Source: Deltaproteobacteria bacterium GWC2_55_46 | GTDB taxonomy: Bacteria; Desulfobacterota; GWC2-55-46 | Length of the DNA: 64,000 nucleotides | Assembly: GCA_001595385.3 (NCBI GenBank) | Contig: LVEI03000001.1 | Location: 806,001 to 870,000 of the forward strand | Reading direction: 5' to 3' | Part shown: positions 9,892-20,458 of the stretch, piece after piece | Numbering within the stretch: position 1 is the stretch's first letter | Layout of the letters: the number at the start of each line of letters is the position of its first letter | Translations under genes and position numbers: made by a program | Notes under the pieces: model-generated | Databases searched by the model: none | What the model saw: only the letters and a program-made list of their open reading frames with translations | Told to the model about the DNA's origin: nothing

Positions 9892-10899
9892 TCAGTTCTG
9901 GAGCTTTACGGCCTCGATATCTGCCTCCCGCGCGCCGAGCCCTACGGAAACAGGCAATGATACGTAGTGCTTTCTTTTATCCGTACCATAGTCGTGTATT
10001 GCCAACCCTATTGTGACCACGTCCCCTTCCGAGAGCGCTACGTTATATCTGCCAGCGCTCCCGAGCTTTATCTTGAAGACCGCGATATACTTACCCGAAG
10101 ACCATGACCCTGCGCCCTCGAAGCCGGGCTTCTCGTCCCATACCCTGTCGTCAAAGACCCTTCCGTCTTCAGACGACACCCTTCCGCCCTCGAACTGGAT
10201 CGATTTAAGGTCGATAATACCGTCCCTGGACCTTAAATCCGCGTCCGCCCTCCTCTCGGACCAGGAGCTTTTGGCGTAATAGGCGTAAAGACGCGCTTCG
10301 TCCCTGCCCTTATACACACGCCCGATATCGCCGCTTGATGGGGCCTGCGGCATCGTGCTCAGGTCGTTATGGCATGTAATGAAGCAGCCGTAGTTGCGGA
10401 AAGCCTGCTCTGACTTGTTCATCTGTATGGAGACCCTGTCAGGGGTGTTGCCCTTCTGGCTCCAGGAAGCCCCTTTTGAGTCCCAGCTGAACCTCAGGTA
10501 GAGGTAATCGTTATCGTAAGCCGCCTGCGCCTCGGTTGTGATGACGCCCTTTTTGCCCGGCAGCGGTTCCGGCTCGAAGGGCTTGTGAGACCTCTTCATC
10601 CTGATGGCGCCCGAGGCGATCTCATCGGCCTTGAGGTCAAGCCCACCGTCCATTTCAAGATGGCAATGGCCGCAGTTCTTCTTGCCTTTTTTTATCTCCC
10701 TGGCTCCCAGCTTGTGGTCATCGCTATTGAGGAATTCCCACGAGCTCACGCCCGGATAAAAGAGGTATATATTCGAGGACCTGACCTTTGACCAGTTTAT
10801 CTCCGCCGCGCGTGAATATTGAGGAAAGAAGAAAGTAACCAGTACCAGAAAAGGCAATACTATGCTGAAAGCCCCCATCCGCCGCCTCCGTTCTGTCAT
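9892..10899 (-). CDS. Exported c-type cytochrome with ethylbenzene-dehydrogenase-type haem domain
   Basis: A 335-residue periplasmic protein. A signal peptide ends near residue 32 (SRAA). CGHCH at 76-80 is a covalent haem c site. The rest resembles the EB_dh (ethylbenzene dehydrogenase gamma / DMSO reductase-related) beta-sandwich, including a CFITCH sequence (172-177, a C-x3-CH spacing). Its ATG overlaps the chemoreceptor stop (ATGA, 10896-10899), so the two are translationally coupled. A partner role for the haem-containing chemoreceptor is plausible but inferred. Confidence 0.75.
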   Translation of the reverse strand: MTERRRRMGAFSIVLPFLVLVTFFFPQYSRAAEINWSKVRSSNIYLFYPGVSSWEFLNSDDHKLGAREIKKGKKNCGHCHLEMDGGLDLKADEIASGAIRMKRSHKPFEPEPLPGKKGVITTEAQAAYDNDYLYLRFSWDSKGASWSQKGNTPDRVSIQMNKSEQAFRNYGCFITCHNDLSTMPQAPSSGDIGRVYKGRDEARLYAYYAKSSWSERRADADLRSRDGIIDLKSIQFEGGRVSSEDGRVFDDRVWDEKPGFEGAGSWSSGKYIAVFKIKLGSAGRYNVALSEGDVVTIGLAIHDYGTDKRKHYVSLPVSVGLGAREADIEAVKLQN

Positions 10900-13091
10900 G
10901 CCTTGAAGTTTGCCACAGTGCTCTTGAGGGCGTCTGCCTGCCTGTTCATCTCGCCTACCGTCCTCTCGAGCCTTGCCGCGAGCGCCGCGTTGTCCTCAGC
11001 GGCCTTCTTGACCGTATTTACCGCGTTCACTATCCTTTTGGAGAAGACCATCTGCTCGGATGTCGCGTCGGCCACCCTTGATATCTTCTCTATCACCTTG
11101 AATATGGCCTCGGCGACCCTCCTGGTCTCACGCCCCTGCTCCATGGTAGATGATTTCACCCGTTCCATGAACTCACGCATCTGCGCGGTGTCCTTCAAGA
11201 TCTCCTTGGCGGCGTGCGACTGCTCCCCTGAGGCGTTCTTTATGTCGGAGACCATGTGGCTCATCACCTGGACGGCGCTGGCGATCTGGCCGGCGCCCTT
11301 GGTCTGCTCGGCAGTCGCCTTCTCGATGAGCTTCGCCATCTCGAAGGAGCTGCGTGAAGAGTCCAGTATCTTTATGAGCGCCTCCTGGGCGTTCCTTGAA
11401 AGGGCCACGCCGTCCTCGACCTTCTCAGAGCTCCTCTTCATCGACTCTACCGAGATAGCCACCTCGCTCTGGACCTGGCTTATGAGCTCAGCTATCTCCT
11501 TTGTCGAAGAGGTCGTCTTCGTCGCCAGGTCCTTCACCTGCCTCGCAACTACCGCGAACCCTTTCCCGTGCTCACCGGCCTGCGCCGCCAGTATCGTGGC
11601 GTTGAGCGCCAGGAGGTGGGTCGTATCGGCTATGTCGTTTATGACGATCAAGACCTTGCCTATCTCTTTCGACCTCTCGCCGAGGCGGTTTATCACCAGC
11701 GCGGTCGAGGCCACCTCCTCGCTTACCTTCTCTATCCCCTCCCTGGTCTTGACGACCGAGGCCATGCCGAGGTCCTCGGCGTCCACCCTGACCTTCTCGG
11801 CAAGCTCGGCCTGGCTCCTGGAGTAGGTCTCCACCTCCTTGACCTTCTCGCCGATATCAATGATCGAAGAGACGACGTCCTCGCTATTCCTGAAAAGCTC
11901 GTCGACGTGCGAGGCGACCTGGTTTATTGATACGGCTATCTCGTTTATGGAAGAGTTAGTCGATGAGGCCGCGATAAAGAGCTTCTCTATATTGACCTTC
12001 ACATCGTCGACAGAGCCGGACATGGTGCGCACGGACTCGGAGACCTCGCTTGACGAGCCGCGGAGCGCCTCGGCCTCCTCCGCGACCATCTTTATCGACG
12101 CGTCCATCTCCTGTATGGACCCGGATGTGTCTTCCGCGGCCTGCATCTGGGTCTTTACCGCCTCGATTATCTCCCTTGACGAAGACTCTATCTGGGTGGA
12201 CGCGGCCGACACCTCTCTCGATATGCCGAAGATGTCCCTGACCATCGTCTGCATGCCGTCGACGAACTTGTTGAACCACCTGCCAAGGAGGCCTATCTCG
12301 TCATTCGAGCTTATCTCGAGCCTCTTGGTGAGGTCTCCCTTGCCCTCGGCTATGGCCTTTAGCATCACGACCGCCCTGTCGATCGGGCGGGTTATGACGC
12401 CGGAGACAAGAAGCCCCAGGAGGATCGTCATCGCGCTCAAGGTGGCGAGCCCGTAGAATATCCATTTATTCCTCGACCCGGCCAGGAGGTCGTACATCTC
12501 TTCAAGGGAGGTCGTTATCATGAGCGCGCCCCTTGCGGCCTCCTCGTGCTCATGGCAGGAGGAGCATTTCGGCCTGTACTCTATCGGCACTACGTAAGTA
12601 AAAAGTTTCCGGTCCCCTTCGCTCTCGGTATAATAGACCGCTTCCTTCTGCCCGCGGTTAAAGGCCTGGAGCGCCTTCTTGAACTCCGGGTTTTGTATGC
12701 CCTTGGCGACGTTGTTGAGCTTGTTAGGGTGGTCGGCGAGCCACTCCGGCTTTATCTCGCCGAACTCGGTCTTGACGGCGTCCAGGGTCTTGTGGTCCTG
12801 GAAGGCCTCCTCGACCCCGTTCGACCTTATGAGCTGGACCCGCTCAACCCCCTTTATGGTCTTGAGGCCTTCGATGAGGAAGCGGGACATGTCAGCGCGC
12901 TCATCGAGCATGTCCTTGTAGATAGTATGGAGGATGGGCTGGGCCATGAGCGCGCTCGCCTTCAGGCGCTCCCTCAAAAGGCTCTTCTCCTCCTCCTTTA
13001 TGACCAGGAGTATGAGCACCCCGAAGGCGACGAGCGCAAGCCCGATCGTCAGGTTGAGTATTTTGGATTTCAAGCCCTGCCGGAACATCAC
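10896..13091 (-). CDS. Methyl-accepting chemotaxis protein with a haem-c periplasmic sensor domain
   Basis: A 731-residue chemoreceptor. TM1 is at about 12-30 and TM2 at about 210-232; between them lies a ~180-residue periplasmic domain ending in CSSCH (176-180), a haem c attachment motif, in a DUF3365/Tll0287-like context. HAMP follows at about 232-285 ([13 protein letters not shown]), then a long coiled-coil signalling domain. The hairpin tip reads [24 protein letters not shown], a variant in which ILAAQ replaces the more common IEAAR. It is predicted to sense redox state or a gas at the periplasmic face and signal to CheA/CheW. It is the first gene of an operon with a cytochrome. Confidence 0.9.
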   Translation of the reverse strand: MMFRQGLKSKILNLTIGLALVAFGVLILLVIKEEEKSLLRERLKASALMAQPILHTIYKDMLDERADMSRFLIEGLKTIKGVERVQLIRSNGVEEAFQDHKTLDAVKTEFGEIKPEWLADHPNKLNNVAKGIQNPEFKKALQAFNRGQKEAVYYTESEGDRKLFTYVVPIEYRPKCSSCHEHEEAARGALMITTSLEEMYDLLAGSRNKWIFYGLATLSAMTILLGLLVSGVITRPIDRAVVMLKAIAEGKGDLTKRLEISSNDEIGLLGRWFNKFVDGMQTMVRDIFGISREVSAASTQIESSSREIIEAVKTQMQAAEDTSGSIQEMDASIKMVAEEAEALRGSSSEVSESVRTMSGSVDDVKVNIEKLFIAASSTNSSINEIAVSINQVASHVDELFRNSEDVVSSIIDIGEKVKEVETYSRSQAELAEKVRVDAEDLGMASVVKTREGIEKVSEEVASTALVINRLGERSKEIGKVLIVINDIADTTHLLALNATILAAQAGEHGKGFAVVARQVKDLATKTTSSTKEIAELISQVQSEVAISVESMKRSSEKVEDGVALSRNAQEALIKILDSSRSSFEMAKLIEKATAEQTKGAGQIASAVQVMSHMVSDIKNASGEQSHAAKEILKDTAQMREFMERVKSSTMEQGRETRRVAEAIFKVIEKISRVADATSEQMVFSKRIVNAVNTVKKAAEDNAALAARLERTVGEMNRQADALKSTVANFKA

Positions 13092-13350
13092 GTATTACCC
13101 CGTGAGAATATGAACGCAAGCCAAAACAAGACAGGTAGCTTAAGCGGATGGCGAATGGAGGAAAAGGGCGTAGTCCGGAAAATTCTTAAAGGCCCGCGTC
13201 TTGAAAGGCATTATATTACTTTCAATTCCGGAATACCATTAAATAGAGCTTTCCCCGCATCAGGAAATGCCGGTCAATTCCGGCCAGCAGTCCCGCCATC
13301 AGGCTGCGTCTTTACATATCGGATAAGGGAAGGGATTTCTTTAAGCCTGT
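13092..13350. other. Non-coding gap upstream of the chemoreceptor operon
   Basis: About 260 bases between the chemoreceptor start and the terminator at 13351. It should hold the minus-strand promoter of the chemoreceptor operon. A TATAAT hexamer on the minus strand (13210-13215) is a possible -10, but its -35 is poor. A palindrome ATTCCGGAAT lies near 13224-13233. I see no convincing gene or RNA; the open frames here run on from antisense shadows of the chemoreceptor. Confidence 0.4.
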
Positions 13351-13383
13351 AAAAAACCGCCCGCCCGGGGTACGGGCGGGCGG
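13351..13383 (-). terminator. Intrinsic terminator of the coiled-coil lipoprotein gene (minus strand)
   Basis: Perfect 11-bp inverted repeat CCGCCCGCCCG / CGGGCGGGCGG (13357-13367 and 13373-13383) with a 5-base loop. On the minus strand it is followed by six Ts (13356-13351). It lies just beyond the stop of the gene ending at 13409. Confidence 0.93.
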
Positions 13384-13408
13384 AGCGGATACCGTCTCTA
13401 AGAGGCAC

Positions 13409-13690
13409 TTACCTCTTTGACTTCTTCTTGGCCGGCTTGGCCTTGGCCTTTAATACCTCAAGCTCCTGCTTGGTAGCGTCAAGCTCGGAGGTTATCGTGG
13501 TTATGCGTGTCTTGGCCTCTTCAAGCTCGGTCTGAATAGTGGCCATCTGTGTCTGCAGCGCCGTCTTCTCGCCCGTAAGAGCCGTTATCTGCGCCTTGAG
13601 CTCCTCATTTTCCTTCTTGATCTTCTGGCCGCAACCCGCTGTCGCAAGAAGCACCACAAACGCAAGACCCAATAAACCAGCTTTTCTCAT
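13409..13690 (-). CDS. Small coiled-coil lipoprotein (Lpp-like)
   Basis: A 93-residue secreted lipoprotein. A signal peptide ends in a lipobox, ATAGC, with the lipidated Cys at residue 20. The mature protein is one uninterrupted coiled coil with regular heptads (about residues 25-80) and a Lys-rich tail, much like Braun's lipoprotein in plan, though not clearly homologous. The basic C-terminus could contact peptidoglycan; this is inference. It is monocistronic, with its own strong terminator, and its abundance may be high. Its leader (13691-13800) has two short GC hairpins. Confidence 0.8.
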   Translation of the reverse strand: MRKAGLLGLAFVVLLATAGCGQKIKKENEELKAQITALTGEKTALQTQMATIQTELEEAKTRITTITSELDATKQELEVLKAKAKPAKKKSKR

Positions 13691-13892
13691 ATTTCTTTAA
13701 CCTCTCCTGCTTTTTATTTATGGCAACCCGGCCAAGGCCGGAGATAACCCGTAACGGGTGACAGATTGAACGGATTTGGCAGATTGTACGAAAAGGCGGA
13801 GAGCGTGTCAAGCGGCAAAAAAGGCGGGAGAAAAACGCTTTAATATGGTATCGTTAGGCCATCCCCGGCCTCAAGAAAGCCCGGTGAAGCTA

Positions 13893-13920
13893 TTGACTAA
13901 GCTTCCAGTGCTATGATAAA
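13893..13920 (+). promoter_or_regulatory. Candidate sigma-70 promoter of the trp operon
   Basis: TTGACT (13893-13898), a 16-base spacer and GATAAA (13915-13920), only a dozen bases before the trpE start at 13932. There is too little room for a trp leader peptide and attenuator between promoter and gene, so control would have to come from feedback on TrpE or a repressor. Confidence 0.45.
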
Positions 13921-13931
13921 GTAGGTAGCTT

Positions 13932-15416
13932 ATGAGAAGGCCCAGCCACTGCCCTTCCCTCGATGTCTTCAAGGAATTAGCCAAAACGAGCAATATGGTG
14001 CCCGTCTGGAGGGATATCCTCGCTGACACCGACACCCCTGTCTCCGCTTTCATGAAGATAGATACCGGAGGCGACTCCTTCCTCCTTGAAAGCGTGGAGG
14101 GCGGTGAGAAATGGGGGAGGTACAGCATCCTCGGCTCTGCCCCGAAGATGGTCTTAAGGAGCCTCGGAAACCGTGTCGAGGTAGTACAGGCCAATGGCAA
14201 AAGGGTCATAGAGGGCAACCCCCTTGATATCATCCAGTCGATCATCTCCGGCTTCTCCCCGGCTACAGTTGAGGGCGCGCCCAGGTTTTCAGGCGGGGCC
14301 ATAGGCTACATGAGCTATGACATCGTCCGCCACATAGAGAACCTGCCTGACTCATCCCCCAGGGAGCTCGGGCTCGACGACATATACCTCATCTTTACAG
14401 ACACGTTCCTCGTATTCGACAACGTCGAGCACAGGATAAAGATAGTGTCAAACGCCTATATCAACGAAGGCGACGACGTCGACGAGGCCTACGCAAGCTC
14501 ACTTCGGAAGATCGACGCCATCGTGGAGCAGCTCAGGAAAAGGACCCCGGAAAGGGGCGGACAAACACCCGGCGGCACAGTAGAGATATCCTCGAACTTC
14601 AGAAGAGAGGACTTCCTCAGGGCCGTTGAGCGCGTAAAGGAATACATAGTCGAAGGGGACATATTCCAGGCGGTCATCTCCCAGAGGTTTTCGGCCTCTC
14701 TCACCGTAGACCCTTTCGACATATACAGGGCCTTGCGTGTCATAAACCCCTCCCCCTACATGTTCTTCCTCAAGCTCGGGGAGGCAACCCTCGTCGGCTC
14801 CTCGCCGGAGATACTTGTGCGGGTCGAAGGGGAGAGCGTGAACGTGAAGCCGATAGCCGGCACGAGGAAAAGGGGCAGGGACGAGGCGGAGGACCTCTCG
14901 CTTGAAAAGGACCTCCTGGCCGACCCGAAGGAACTCTCAGAGCATATAATGCTCGTGGACCTCGGCAGGAACGACGTCGGAAGGGTCGCGAGGGCCGGCA
15001 CCGTCGAAGTCGACGAGCTCATGGCTATAGAGCGCTATTCCCATGTCATGCACATAGTCTCTAACGTAAAGGGTACTCTCAAAAAGGGGCTCGACTCATT
15101 CGACGCCCTCAAGGCCTGCTTCCCGGCGGGCACGCTCACCGGCGCGCCGAAGGTAAGGGCCATGGAGATAATAGAAGAGCTCGAGCCCTCCAAGCGCGAG
15201 GTCTACGGCGGGTGCGTTGGCTATCTCGGCTTTTCAGGCAACATGGACATGTGCATAGCCATACGGACCATGGTCATCGCCGGCGGACGCATACACATAC
15301 AGGCCGGGGCCGGCATCGTTGCCGACTCGGTCCCGGAAAAAGAGTTCGAGGAGACTGAGAACAAGGCAAGGGGCATGCTAAAAGCCGTAGAGATGGCGAC
15401 GGAAGGGCTTTTCTGA
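13932..15416 (+). CDS. trpE: Anthranilate synthase component I
   Basis: Makes anthranilate from chorismate with ammonia delivered by TrpG, the first step to tryptophan. The 494-residue length is normal. The N-terminal part carries the LLES motif ([17 protein letters not shown]) that binds the feedback inhibitor tryptophan. The C-terminal chorismate-binding domain has [25 protein letters not shown] and [16 protein letters not shown]. It heads a compact trpEGDCFBA-accD-folC run and is followed by trpG after one base. Confidence 0.97.
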   Translation: MRRPSHCPSLDVFKELAKTSNMVPVWRDILADTDTPVSAFMKIDTGGDSFLLESVEGGEKWGRYSILGSAPKMVLRSLGNRVEVVQANGKRVIEGNPLDIIQSIISGFSPATVEGAPRFSGGAIGYMSYDIVRHIENLPDSSPRELGLDDIYLIFTDTFLVFDNVEHRIKIVSNAYINEGDDVDEAYASSLRKIDAIVEQLRKRTPERGGQTPGGTVEISSNFRREDFLRAVERVKEYIVEGDIFQAVISQRFSASLTVDPFDIYRALRVINPSPYMFFLKLGEATLVGSSPEILVRVEGESVNVKPIAGTRKRGRDEAEDLSLEKDLLADPKELSEHIMLVDLGRNDVGRVARAGTVEVDELMAIERYSHVMHIVSNVKGTLKKGLDSFDALKACFPAGTLTGAPKVRAMEIIEELEPSKREVYGGCVGYLGFSGNMDMCIAIRTMVIAGGRIHIQAGAGIVADSVPEKEFEETENKARGMLKAVEMATEGLF

Positions 15417-15417
15417 A

Positions 15418-16002
15418 ATGATACTGATGATAGACAACTACGACTCCTTTACCTTCAACCTCGTCCAGTACTTCATGGAATTGGGGCAGGACGTGCTGGT
15501 CAAAAGGAACGACGCCATAACGACAAAAGAGATAGAGAAGCTTTCCCCGGCGGCGATAGTCATCTCGCCGGGGCCGTGCGACCCGCCAAAGGCAGGGATA
15601 TCGGTCGAGGCCATAAAGGCATTCGCCGGAAAGATCCCCCTTCTCGGCGTCTGCCTCGGGCACCAGTCCATCGGCTACGCCTTCGGGGGAGAGGTCGTAA
15701 AGGCAAAGCGCCTCATGCACGGCAAGACCTCGATGATATACCACGACGGCAGGACGATATTCGAAGGGATAGAGAACCCGTTCGAGGCCAACCGCTACCA
15801 CTCCCTCATAGTTAAAAAGGACAGCCTGCCGAATTGCCTTGAGATAAGCGCGTGGACGGAGATGGACGAGATCATGGGGCTCCGCCACAGGAGCCTTCCC
15901 ATAGAGGGCGTCCAGTTCCATCCTGAATCGATCCTTACAAGGGCGGGCAAGGAGATCTTGAGGAACTTCATTCAAAAATACGCCGTAGCGAGGCAAGCGT
16001 GA
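15418..16002 (+). CDS. trpG: Anthranilate synthase component II (glutamine amidotransferase)
   Basis: Hydrolyses glutamine and passes ammonia to TrpE. The 194-residue class I amidotransferase has the nucleophile Cys79 in [10 protein letters not shown] and the His-Glu pair in VQFHPESI near the C-terminus. The N-terminal [14 protein letters not shown] is typical. It begins one base after the trpE stop and overlaps trpD by four bases. Confidence 0.97.
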   Translation: MILMIDNYDSFTFNLVQYFMELGQDVLVKRNDAITTKEIEKLSPAAIVISPGPCDPPKAGISVEAIKAFAGKIPLLGVCLGHQSIGYAFGGEVVKAKRLMHGKTSMIYHDGRTIFEGIENPFEANRYHSLIVKKDSLPNCLEISAWTEMDEIMGLRHRSLPIEGVQFHPESILTRAGKEILRNFIQKYAVARQA

Positions 16003-17006
16003 TAAAGGACGCCCTCGGAAGGCTGATCAAAGGCTCAGACTTGAGCGAACCCGAGATGTCCGGCGTCATGAACGAGATAATGACCGGCGGGGCAAGCCCA
16101 GCTCAGATAGGCGCGTTCCTTGCCGCCCTCAGGATGAAGGGCGAGACGGTCGCGGAGATAACCGGCGCGGCCAGGGTAATGCGCGCTAAGGCTACGAAGG
16201 TAGCGGCCCCCGAAGGGGTCGTGGATACCTGCGGCACCGGCGGGGACGAGTCGATGACCTTCAACATATCTACTGCCGCCGCCTTTGTCGCCTCAGGCGC
16301 GGGCCTTACGGTAGCAAAACATGGCAACAGGTCGGTATCATCGAAGAGCGGCAGCGCTGACGTGCTCCGCGCCCTCGGCGTGAACATCGAGGCCGAGGTC
16401 TCCAGGGTGGAGGAGTGCGTAAGGGAGGCTGGCATCGGCTTTCTCTTCGCGCCCATGCTCCACGGGGCCATGAAGTACGCGGCCCCGGTAAGGAGAGAGA
16501 TCGGCATACGGAGCATCTTCAACATACTCGGCCCGCTGACCAACCCGGCTGGCGCAAAAAGGCAGGTCATAGGCGTCTACGATCCGGCCCTAACCGATAT
16601 CCTCGCGAAGGTCCTTCATAACCTCGGCTCTGCCCACGCCTTCGTGGTAAGGGGCGAGGACGGGCTCGACGAGATCTCCCTTGCCGCTGAGACCAGGGTC
16701 ACGGAGCTTAAAGACGGCTCGATAAGGACATACCATGTAAAGCCTGAGGACTTCGGCTTCACAAGGTGCTCATCCATTGACCTTCTGGGCGGCGGCCCTG
16801 ACGAGAACGCCGAAATAATACTCGGTGTGCTAAGCGGCGCCAAGGGCCCGGCGAGGGACGTTGTGATACTTAACGCGGCAGCAGCTATAACTGCTGGAGG
16901 CGCCTCATCGAGCCTTGAGGAGGGCATCGCCATCGCAAGGGGCGCGATAGACTCCGGAGAATCTTTAGACAAGCTTGAGAAGCTCAAGGAAATATCAAAC
17001 AGATGA
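15999..17006 (+). CDS. trpD: Anthranilate phosphoribosyltransferase
   Basis: Transfers the phosphoribosyl group of PRPP to anthranilate. The 335-residue protein has the family motifs DTCGTGGD (glycine-rich PRPP site), [14 protein letters not shown] and [17 protein letters not shown]. It starts with GTG at 15999, overlapping the trpG stop as GTGA, which implies coupled translation. Its end overlaps trpC by four bases (ATGA). Confidence 0.97.
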   Translation: MIKDALGRLIKGSDLSEPEMSGVMNEIMTGGASPAQIGAFLAALRMKGETVAEITGAARVMRAKATKVAAPEGVVDTCGTGGDESMTFNISTAAAFVASGAGLTVAKHGNRSVSSKSGSADVLRALGVNIEAEVSRVEECVREAGIGFLFAPMLHGAMKYAAPVRREIGIRSIFNILGPLTNPAGAKRQVIGVYDPALTDILAKVLHNLGSAHAFVVRGEDGLDEISLAAETRVTELKDGSIRTYHVKPEDFGFTRCSSIDLLGGGPDENAEIILGVLSGAKGPARDVVILNAAAAITAGGASSSLEEGIAIARGAIDSGESLDKLEKLKEISNR

Positions 17007-17830
17007 TACTCGACGAGATACTTGAGAATAAAAGAGTTGAGCTGGAGGAGACAAAGGCGCGCTTCCACATTCAGGGGATTATGGAGAAGCTTTCAATGGT
17101 CCCGAGGCCAAAGGACTTTGAAAGGGCTGTCGCCTACAGGGGCGGGGCCGACCGCATAAGGATAATCGCCGAGATAAAGCGGGCGTCTCCGTCAAAGGGC
17201 ATGATAAGGGAGTACTTCGTGCCAGCCGAGATAGCCCGTGGCTATATCGAGGGCGGGGCCGCGGCCATCTCCGTCATAACCGAGGAGAAGTACTTCAAGG
17301 GCAAGCTCGACTACCTGCTCGCGCTAAGGGGCAACATCAGGCTCCCGATACTCAGGAAGGACTTCATATTCGACGATTATCAGGTCTATGAATCGAGGGT
17401 ATCTGGAGCTGACGCGCTCCTCCTCATCGCGGCTGCCCTTGATAAGGAGCGGCTTAAAAGCCTGATCGAGCTTACCCAATCGCTTGGCATGTCGGCCCTC
17501 GTCGAGGTCCATGACGAAAAGGAGCTCGAGGACGCGCTTTCAGCCGGGGCAAAGATAATAGGGGTCAACAACAGGGACCTCAAGACCTTCAAGACGGATA
17601 TCGAGACAACGATAAGGCTCGCCCCCTATGTGCCGAAAGACAGGGTCCTCGTGAGCGAAAGCGGCATCAACACGCACGAGGACATATTGAAGCTCAAGGA
17701 GTGGGGCGTAGAGGCCTTCCTCATCGGCGAGGCGCTCATGAGGGAAGAGAACTTCAGAAAAAAACTCAAGGAACTCAGAGGTGTCATACAACCAAACCAG
17801 GGTCAAGATCTGCGGCATAACAAACCTTGA
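17003..17830 (+). CDS. trpC: Indole-3-glycerol phosphate synthase
   Basis: Closes the indole ring: CdRP to indole-3-glycerol phosphate. The 275-residue (beta/alpha)8 barrel has EIKRASPSKGMI near residue 55 with the catalytic Lys, LRKDFIFDDYQ and GVNNRDLKTF. The ATG overlaps the trpD stop. The C-terminus runs about 50 bases past the trpF start and ends in a short polar tail ([11 protein letters not shown]) after the usual family end, as if its stop was lost and a later one is used. Confidence 0.96.
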   Translation: MILDEILENKRVELEETKARFHIQGIMEKLSMVPRPKDFERAVAYRGGADRIRIIAEIKRASPSKGMIREYFVPAEIARGYIEGGAAAISVITEEKYFKGKLDYLLALRGNIRLPILRKDFIFDDYQVYESRVSGADALLLIAAALDKERLKSLIELTQSLGMSALVEVHDEKELEDALSAGAKIIGVNNRDLKTFKTDIETTIRLAPYVPKDRVLVSESGINTHEDILKLKEWGVEAFLIGEALMREENFRKKLKELRGVIQPNQGQDLRHNKP

Positions 17831-18401
17831 GGACGCGCTCAAGGCTACTGAGCTGGGGGCGGACGCCCTCGGCTTCATATTCTACAGGAAGAGCCCCAGG
17901 TACATAAGCCCGAAGACGGCGGGGCTCATCATAAGGGAGCTGCCGCCCTTCATAACTCCTGTAGGCGTATTCGTGGACGAGGAGCTTCATAAGGTGGCCT
18001 CGACCGCCGCGGAGACAGGCATCCGCTCGGTACAGCTCCACGGGAGCGAGCCGCCCGAGTACTGCGAGCAGCTCGGCCTCAAGGCCATAAAGGCCATCCG
18101 CGTCAAGGACAGGGCTGACATAAACAGGCTCAAGTCCTATAACGTCTCGGCCTATCTCCTCGATACCTTCAAGGAAGGCGTCCAGGGCGGCACAGGAGAG
18201 ACTTTCGACTGGGAGATAGCTATAGAGGCAAAGGCCCTTGGGAGGGTGATACTCTCCGGCGGGCTAAACCCTGAAAACGTAAGAGAGGCCCTGGAGAAGG
18301 TCCGGCCGTACGCCGTTGACGCAAGCTCCGGGCTTGAGGAGAGGCCCGGCAAAAAGGACCACGCAAGGCTTGAGAAATTCATGGAGCAGATAAGGAAATG
18401 A
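17781..18401 (+). CDS. trpF: Phosphoribosylanthranilate isomerase
   Basis: Converts phosphoribosylanthranilate to CdRP. The 206-residue TIM barrel begins with [12 protein letters not shown], carrying the catalytic Cys, and ends with [10 protein letters not shown] and VDASSGLEE. The best start is GTG at 17781 ([12 protein letters not shown]), which lies 50 bases inside trpC. No start codon after the trpC stop would keep the catalytic N-terminus, so the overlap is real. It overlaps trpB by four bases. Confidence 0.95.
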   Translation: MSYNQTRVKICGITNLEDALKATELGADALGFIFYRKSPRYISPKTAGLIIRELPPFITPVGVFVDEELHKVASTAAETGIRSVQLHGSEPPEYCEQLGLKAIKAIRVKDRADINRLKSYNVSAYLLDTFKEGVQGGTGETFDWEIAIEAKALGRVILSGGLNPENVREALEKVRPYAVDASSGLEERPGKKDHARLEKFMEQIRK

Positions 18402-19624
18402 AAAAACAACAGTCGCGCCCTTCCCATAAAAAGGTAAAGACACCCGACAGGCTCGGCCACTTCGGCATATACGGCGGCAGGTATATATCCGAGACCCTGA
18501 TGCCGGCGGTAATAGAGCTGGAAGAGGCATATCTCAAGTGGAAGGGCGACCCAGAGTTTAAAAAAGAATTCGCCTATTACCTTAATGAGTACGTCGGCAG
18601 GCCCACCCCGCTTTACTTCGCCGAGAGGCTCACAAAAAAAATGGGCGGCGCGGACATATTCCTTAAAAGGGAAGACCTCTGCCACACCGGGGCGCACAAG
18701 ATAAACAACACGATAGGGCAGGTACTCCTTGCCAATAGGATGGGCAAGAAGAGAGTGATCGCCGAGACCGGGGCCGGCCAGCACGGTGTCGCCGCGGCTA
18801 CAGTCGCGGCCATGTTCGGCCTCGAGTGCGAGATATACATGGGAGAGGACGACATAAAAAGGCAGCTCCCGAACGTATTCAGGATGAAGCTCCTCGGTGC
18901 GAAGGTAAACCCTGTTACCTCAGGGAGCAGGACGTTGAAGGACGCGATGAACGAGGCCTTGAGGGACTGGGTCACGAACGTATACAACACCTTCTATATC
19001 ATAGGGACCGTGGCTGGCCCGCACCCGTACCCCATGCTCGTCAGGGATTTTCAATCGATAATCGGCGCGGAGGCGAGAAGGCAGATGCTGGGGCTTAGAG
19101 GCTCTCTCCCAGACCTCCTTGTAGCCTGCGTTGGCGGCGGCTCGAACGCCATGGGCCTCTTCCATGCCTTCCTCGATGACAAAAAGGTAAAGATGACAGG
19201 GGTCGAGGCCGCCGGAGAGGGCCTTAAGACCGGCAGGCACGCGGCCTCGATAAACGGAGGCAGCGTCGGCGTGCTGCACGGCAACAAGACATACCTGTTG
19301 CATGACAAGTACGGCCAGATAATAGACACCCACTCCATCTCAGCAGGGCTCGACTACCCGGGCGTAGGCCCGGAGCACGCCTACCTTCACGACACCGGCA
19401 GGGTGGAGTATACTACCATTACGGACAAAGAGGCCCTCGATGGGTTCAAGGCATTGACCCTTTCGGAGGGCATAATACCGGCCCTTGAAAGCTCACACGC
19501 CGTGGCCCACGCGATGAAGGCCGCCAGAGACATGAAGAAGGGCGCGAGCATGATAGTGTGCCTCTCCGGCAGGGGAGACAAGGACCTCAATACAGTCTCA
19601 AAGGCTTTTAATTTCGAGATCTGA
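18398..19624 (+). CDS. trpB: Tryptophan synthase beta chain
   Basis: PLP enzyme joining indole to serine. The 408 residues match TrpB1-type enzymes. The PLP lysine is K101 in HTGAHKINN, and the phosphate-binding loop is in [20 protein letters not shown] and the C-terminal HAVAHA segment are present. The start overlaps the trpF stop (ATGA at 18398). trpA follows 12 bases later. Confidence 0.97.
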   Translation: MKKQQSRPSHKKVKTPDRLGHFGIYGGRYISETLMPAVIELEEAYLKWKGDPEFKKEFAYYLNEYVGRPTPLYFAERLTKKMGGADIFLKREDLCHTGAHKINNTIGQVLLANRMGKKRVIAETGAGQHGVAAATVAAMFGLECEIYMGEDDIKRQLPNVFRMKLLGAKVNPVTSGSRTLKDAMNEALRDWVTNVYNTFYIIGTVAGPHPYPMLVRDFQSIIGAEARRQMLGLRGSLPDLLVACVGGGSNAMGLFHAFLDDKKVKMTGVEAAGEGLKTGRHAASINGGSVGVLHGNKTYLLHDKYGQIIDTHSISAGLDYPGVGPEHAYLHDTGRVEYTTITDKEALDGFKALTLSEGIIPALESSHAVAHAMKAARDMKKGASMIVCLSGRGDKDLNTVSKAFNFEI

Positions 19625-19636
19625 CAGGGAAAGCAG

Positions 19637-20446
19637 ATGACCTCCAACAAAGAAAAAAGGATAGAATCGCTCTTCGCGCGGCTCAAGGCCGAAAAGAAGA
19701 AGGCCCTTATCACCTTCATAACCGCCGGGGACCCTGACCTGCCGACATCCGGGAAGATAATCCGTGAGCTTGAAAAGTCCGGGGCAGACCTTATCGAGCT
19801 CGGCATTCCGTTCTCAGACCCGATGGCAGACGGCCCGACGATACAGGCATCTTCAGAGAGGGCGCTTAAAAAAAACGTCCACCTCCCCGACGTCCTCACC
19901 CTCGTAAGAAATATACGGCAAAGAAGCGAAGTCCCCATCGTGCTATTCGGCTACTACAACCCGGTATTTACCTACGGGCTTAAAAAGTTCGCCAGGGACG
20001 TAAAGGCCGCGGGCGCGGACGGCGTCCTCATAGTCGACCTTCCGGCCGAGGAGGCTGACGAGCTTAAAAGCGAGCTGGACAGGAACTCCATAGACCTCAT
20101 ATTCCTCCTCACGCCTACAAGCGACGAGAAAAGGATCAAGCTTGCCGCTCAAAAGGCCTCAGGGTTCATCTACTTCGTTAGCGTTACGGGGGTGACCGGC
20201 GCGCGCAAATCAGTATCGGCCGACATACCGAGGTACGTAAAACGCGTGAAAAAATTCACAGACCTGCCGATAGGCGTGGGCTTCGGCATCTCCACCGCTA
20301 CGCAGGCTAAAGAAGTGGTAAAAAGCGCTGACGCCGCTGTCGTCGGCAGCGCCATAGTCAACATAATAGCCAGGAACGCGGGCTCGAAGATCTTAAGCGA
20401 GACGGGCTCATTCGTCTCGTCTTTAAAGCGCGGCATAGGCAGGTAA
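19637..20446 (+). CDS. trpA: Tryptophan synthase alpha chain
   Basis: Splits indole-3-glycerol phosphate and channels indole to TrpB. The 269-residue TIM barrel has ELGIPFSDPMADGPTIQ with the catalytic Glu, and YFVSVTGVTGAR and VGFGIST for phosphate binding. It is the last trp gene; accD follows 12 bases later without a visible terminator, so the transcript probably continues. Confidence 0.97.
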   Translation: MTSNKEKRIESLFARLKAEKKKALITFITAGDPDLPTSGKIIRELEKSGADLIELGIPFSDPMADGPTIQASSERALKKNVHLPDVLTLVRNIRQRSEVPIVLFGYYNPVFTYGLKKFARDVKAAGADGVLIVDLPAEEADELKSELDRNSIDLIFLLTPTSDEKRIKLAAQKASGFIYFVSVTGVTGARKSVSADIPRYVKRVKKFTDLPIGVGFGISTATQAKEVVKSADAAVVGSAIVNIIARNAGSKILSETGSFVSSLKRGIGR

Positions 20447-20458
20447 TCGAGAGGGGAT

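Noticed and set aside
10819-11826. Long plus-strand open frame of 335 codons opposite the chemoreceptor gene
   Set aside because: Antisense shadow of a GC-rich gene; low-complexity Ser/Ala composition and no ribosome site.
12546-13352. 268-codon plus-strand frame over the start of the chemoreceptor gene and its upstream gap
   Set aside because: Mostly antisense of the receptor; no supporting start signal or domain.
13722-13742. GC hairpin in the leader of the coiled-coil lipoprotein whose minus-strand end (GGCCGGGTTGCC) resembles the end of c-di-GMP-I (GEMM) riboswitches
   Set aside because: The conserved upstream GEMM core (GACGCAAAGCC-like) is absent, so only two short hairpins remain.
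13893-13931. trp leader peptide and attenuator
   Set aside because: Only about 12 bases lie between the putative promoter and trpE; no Trp-codon run or terminator stem is there.
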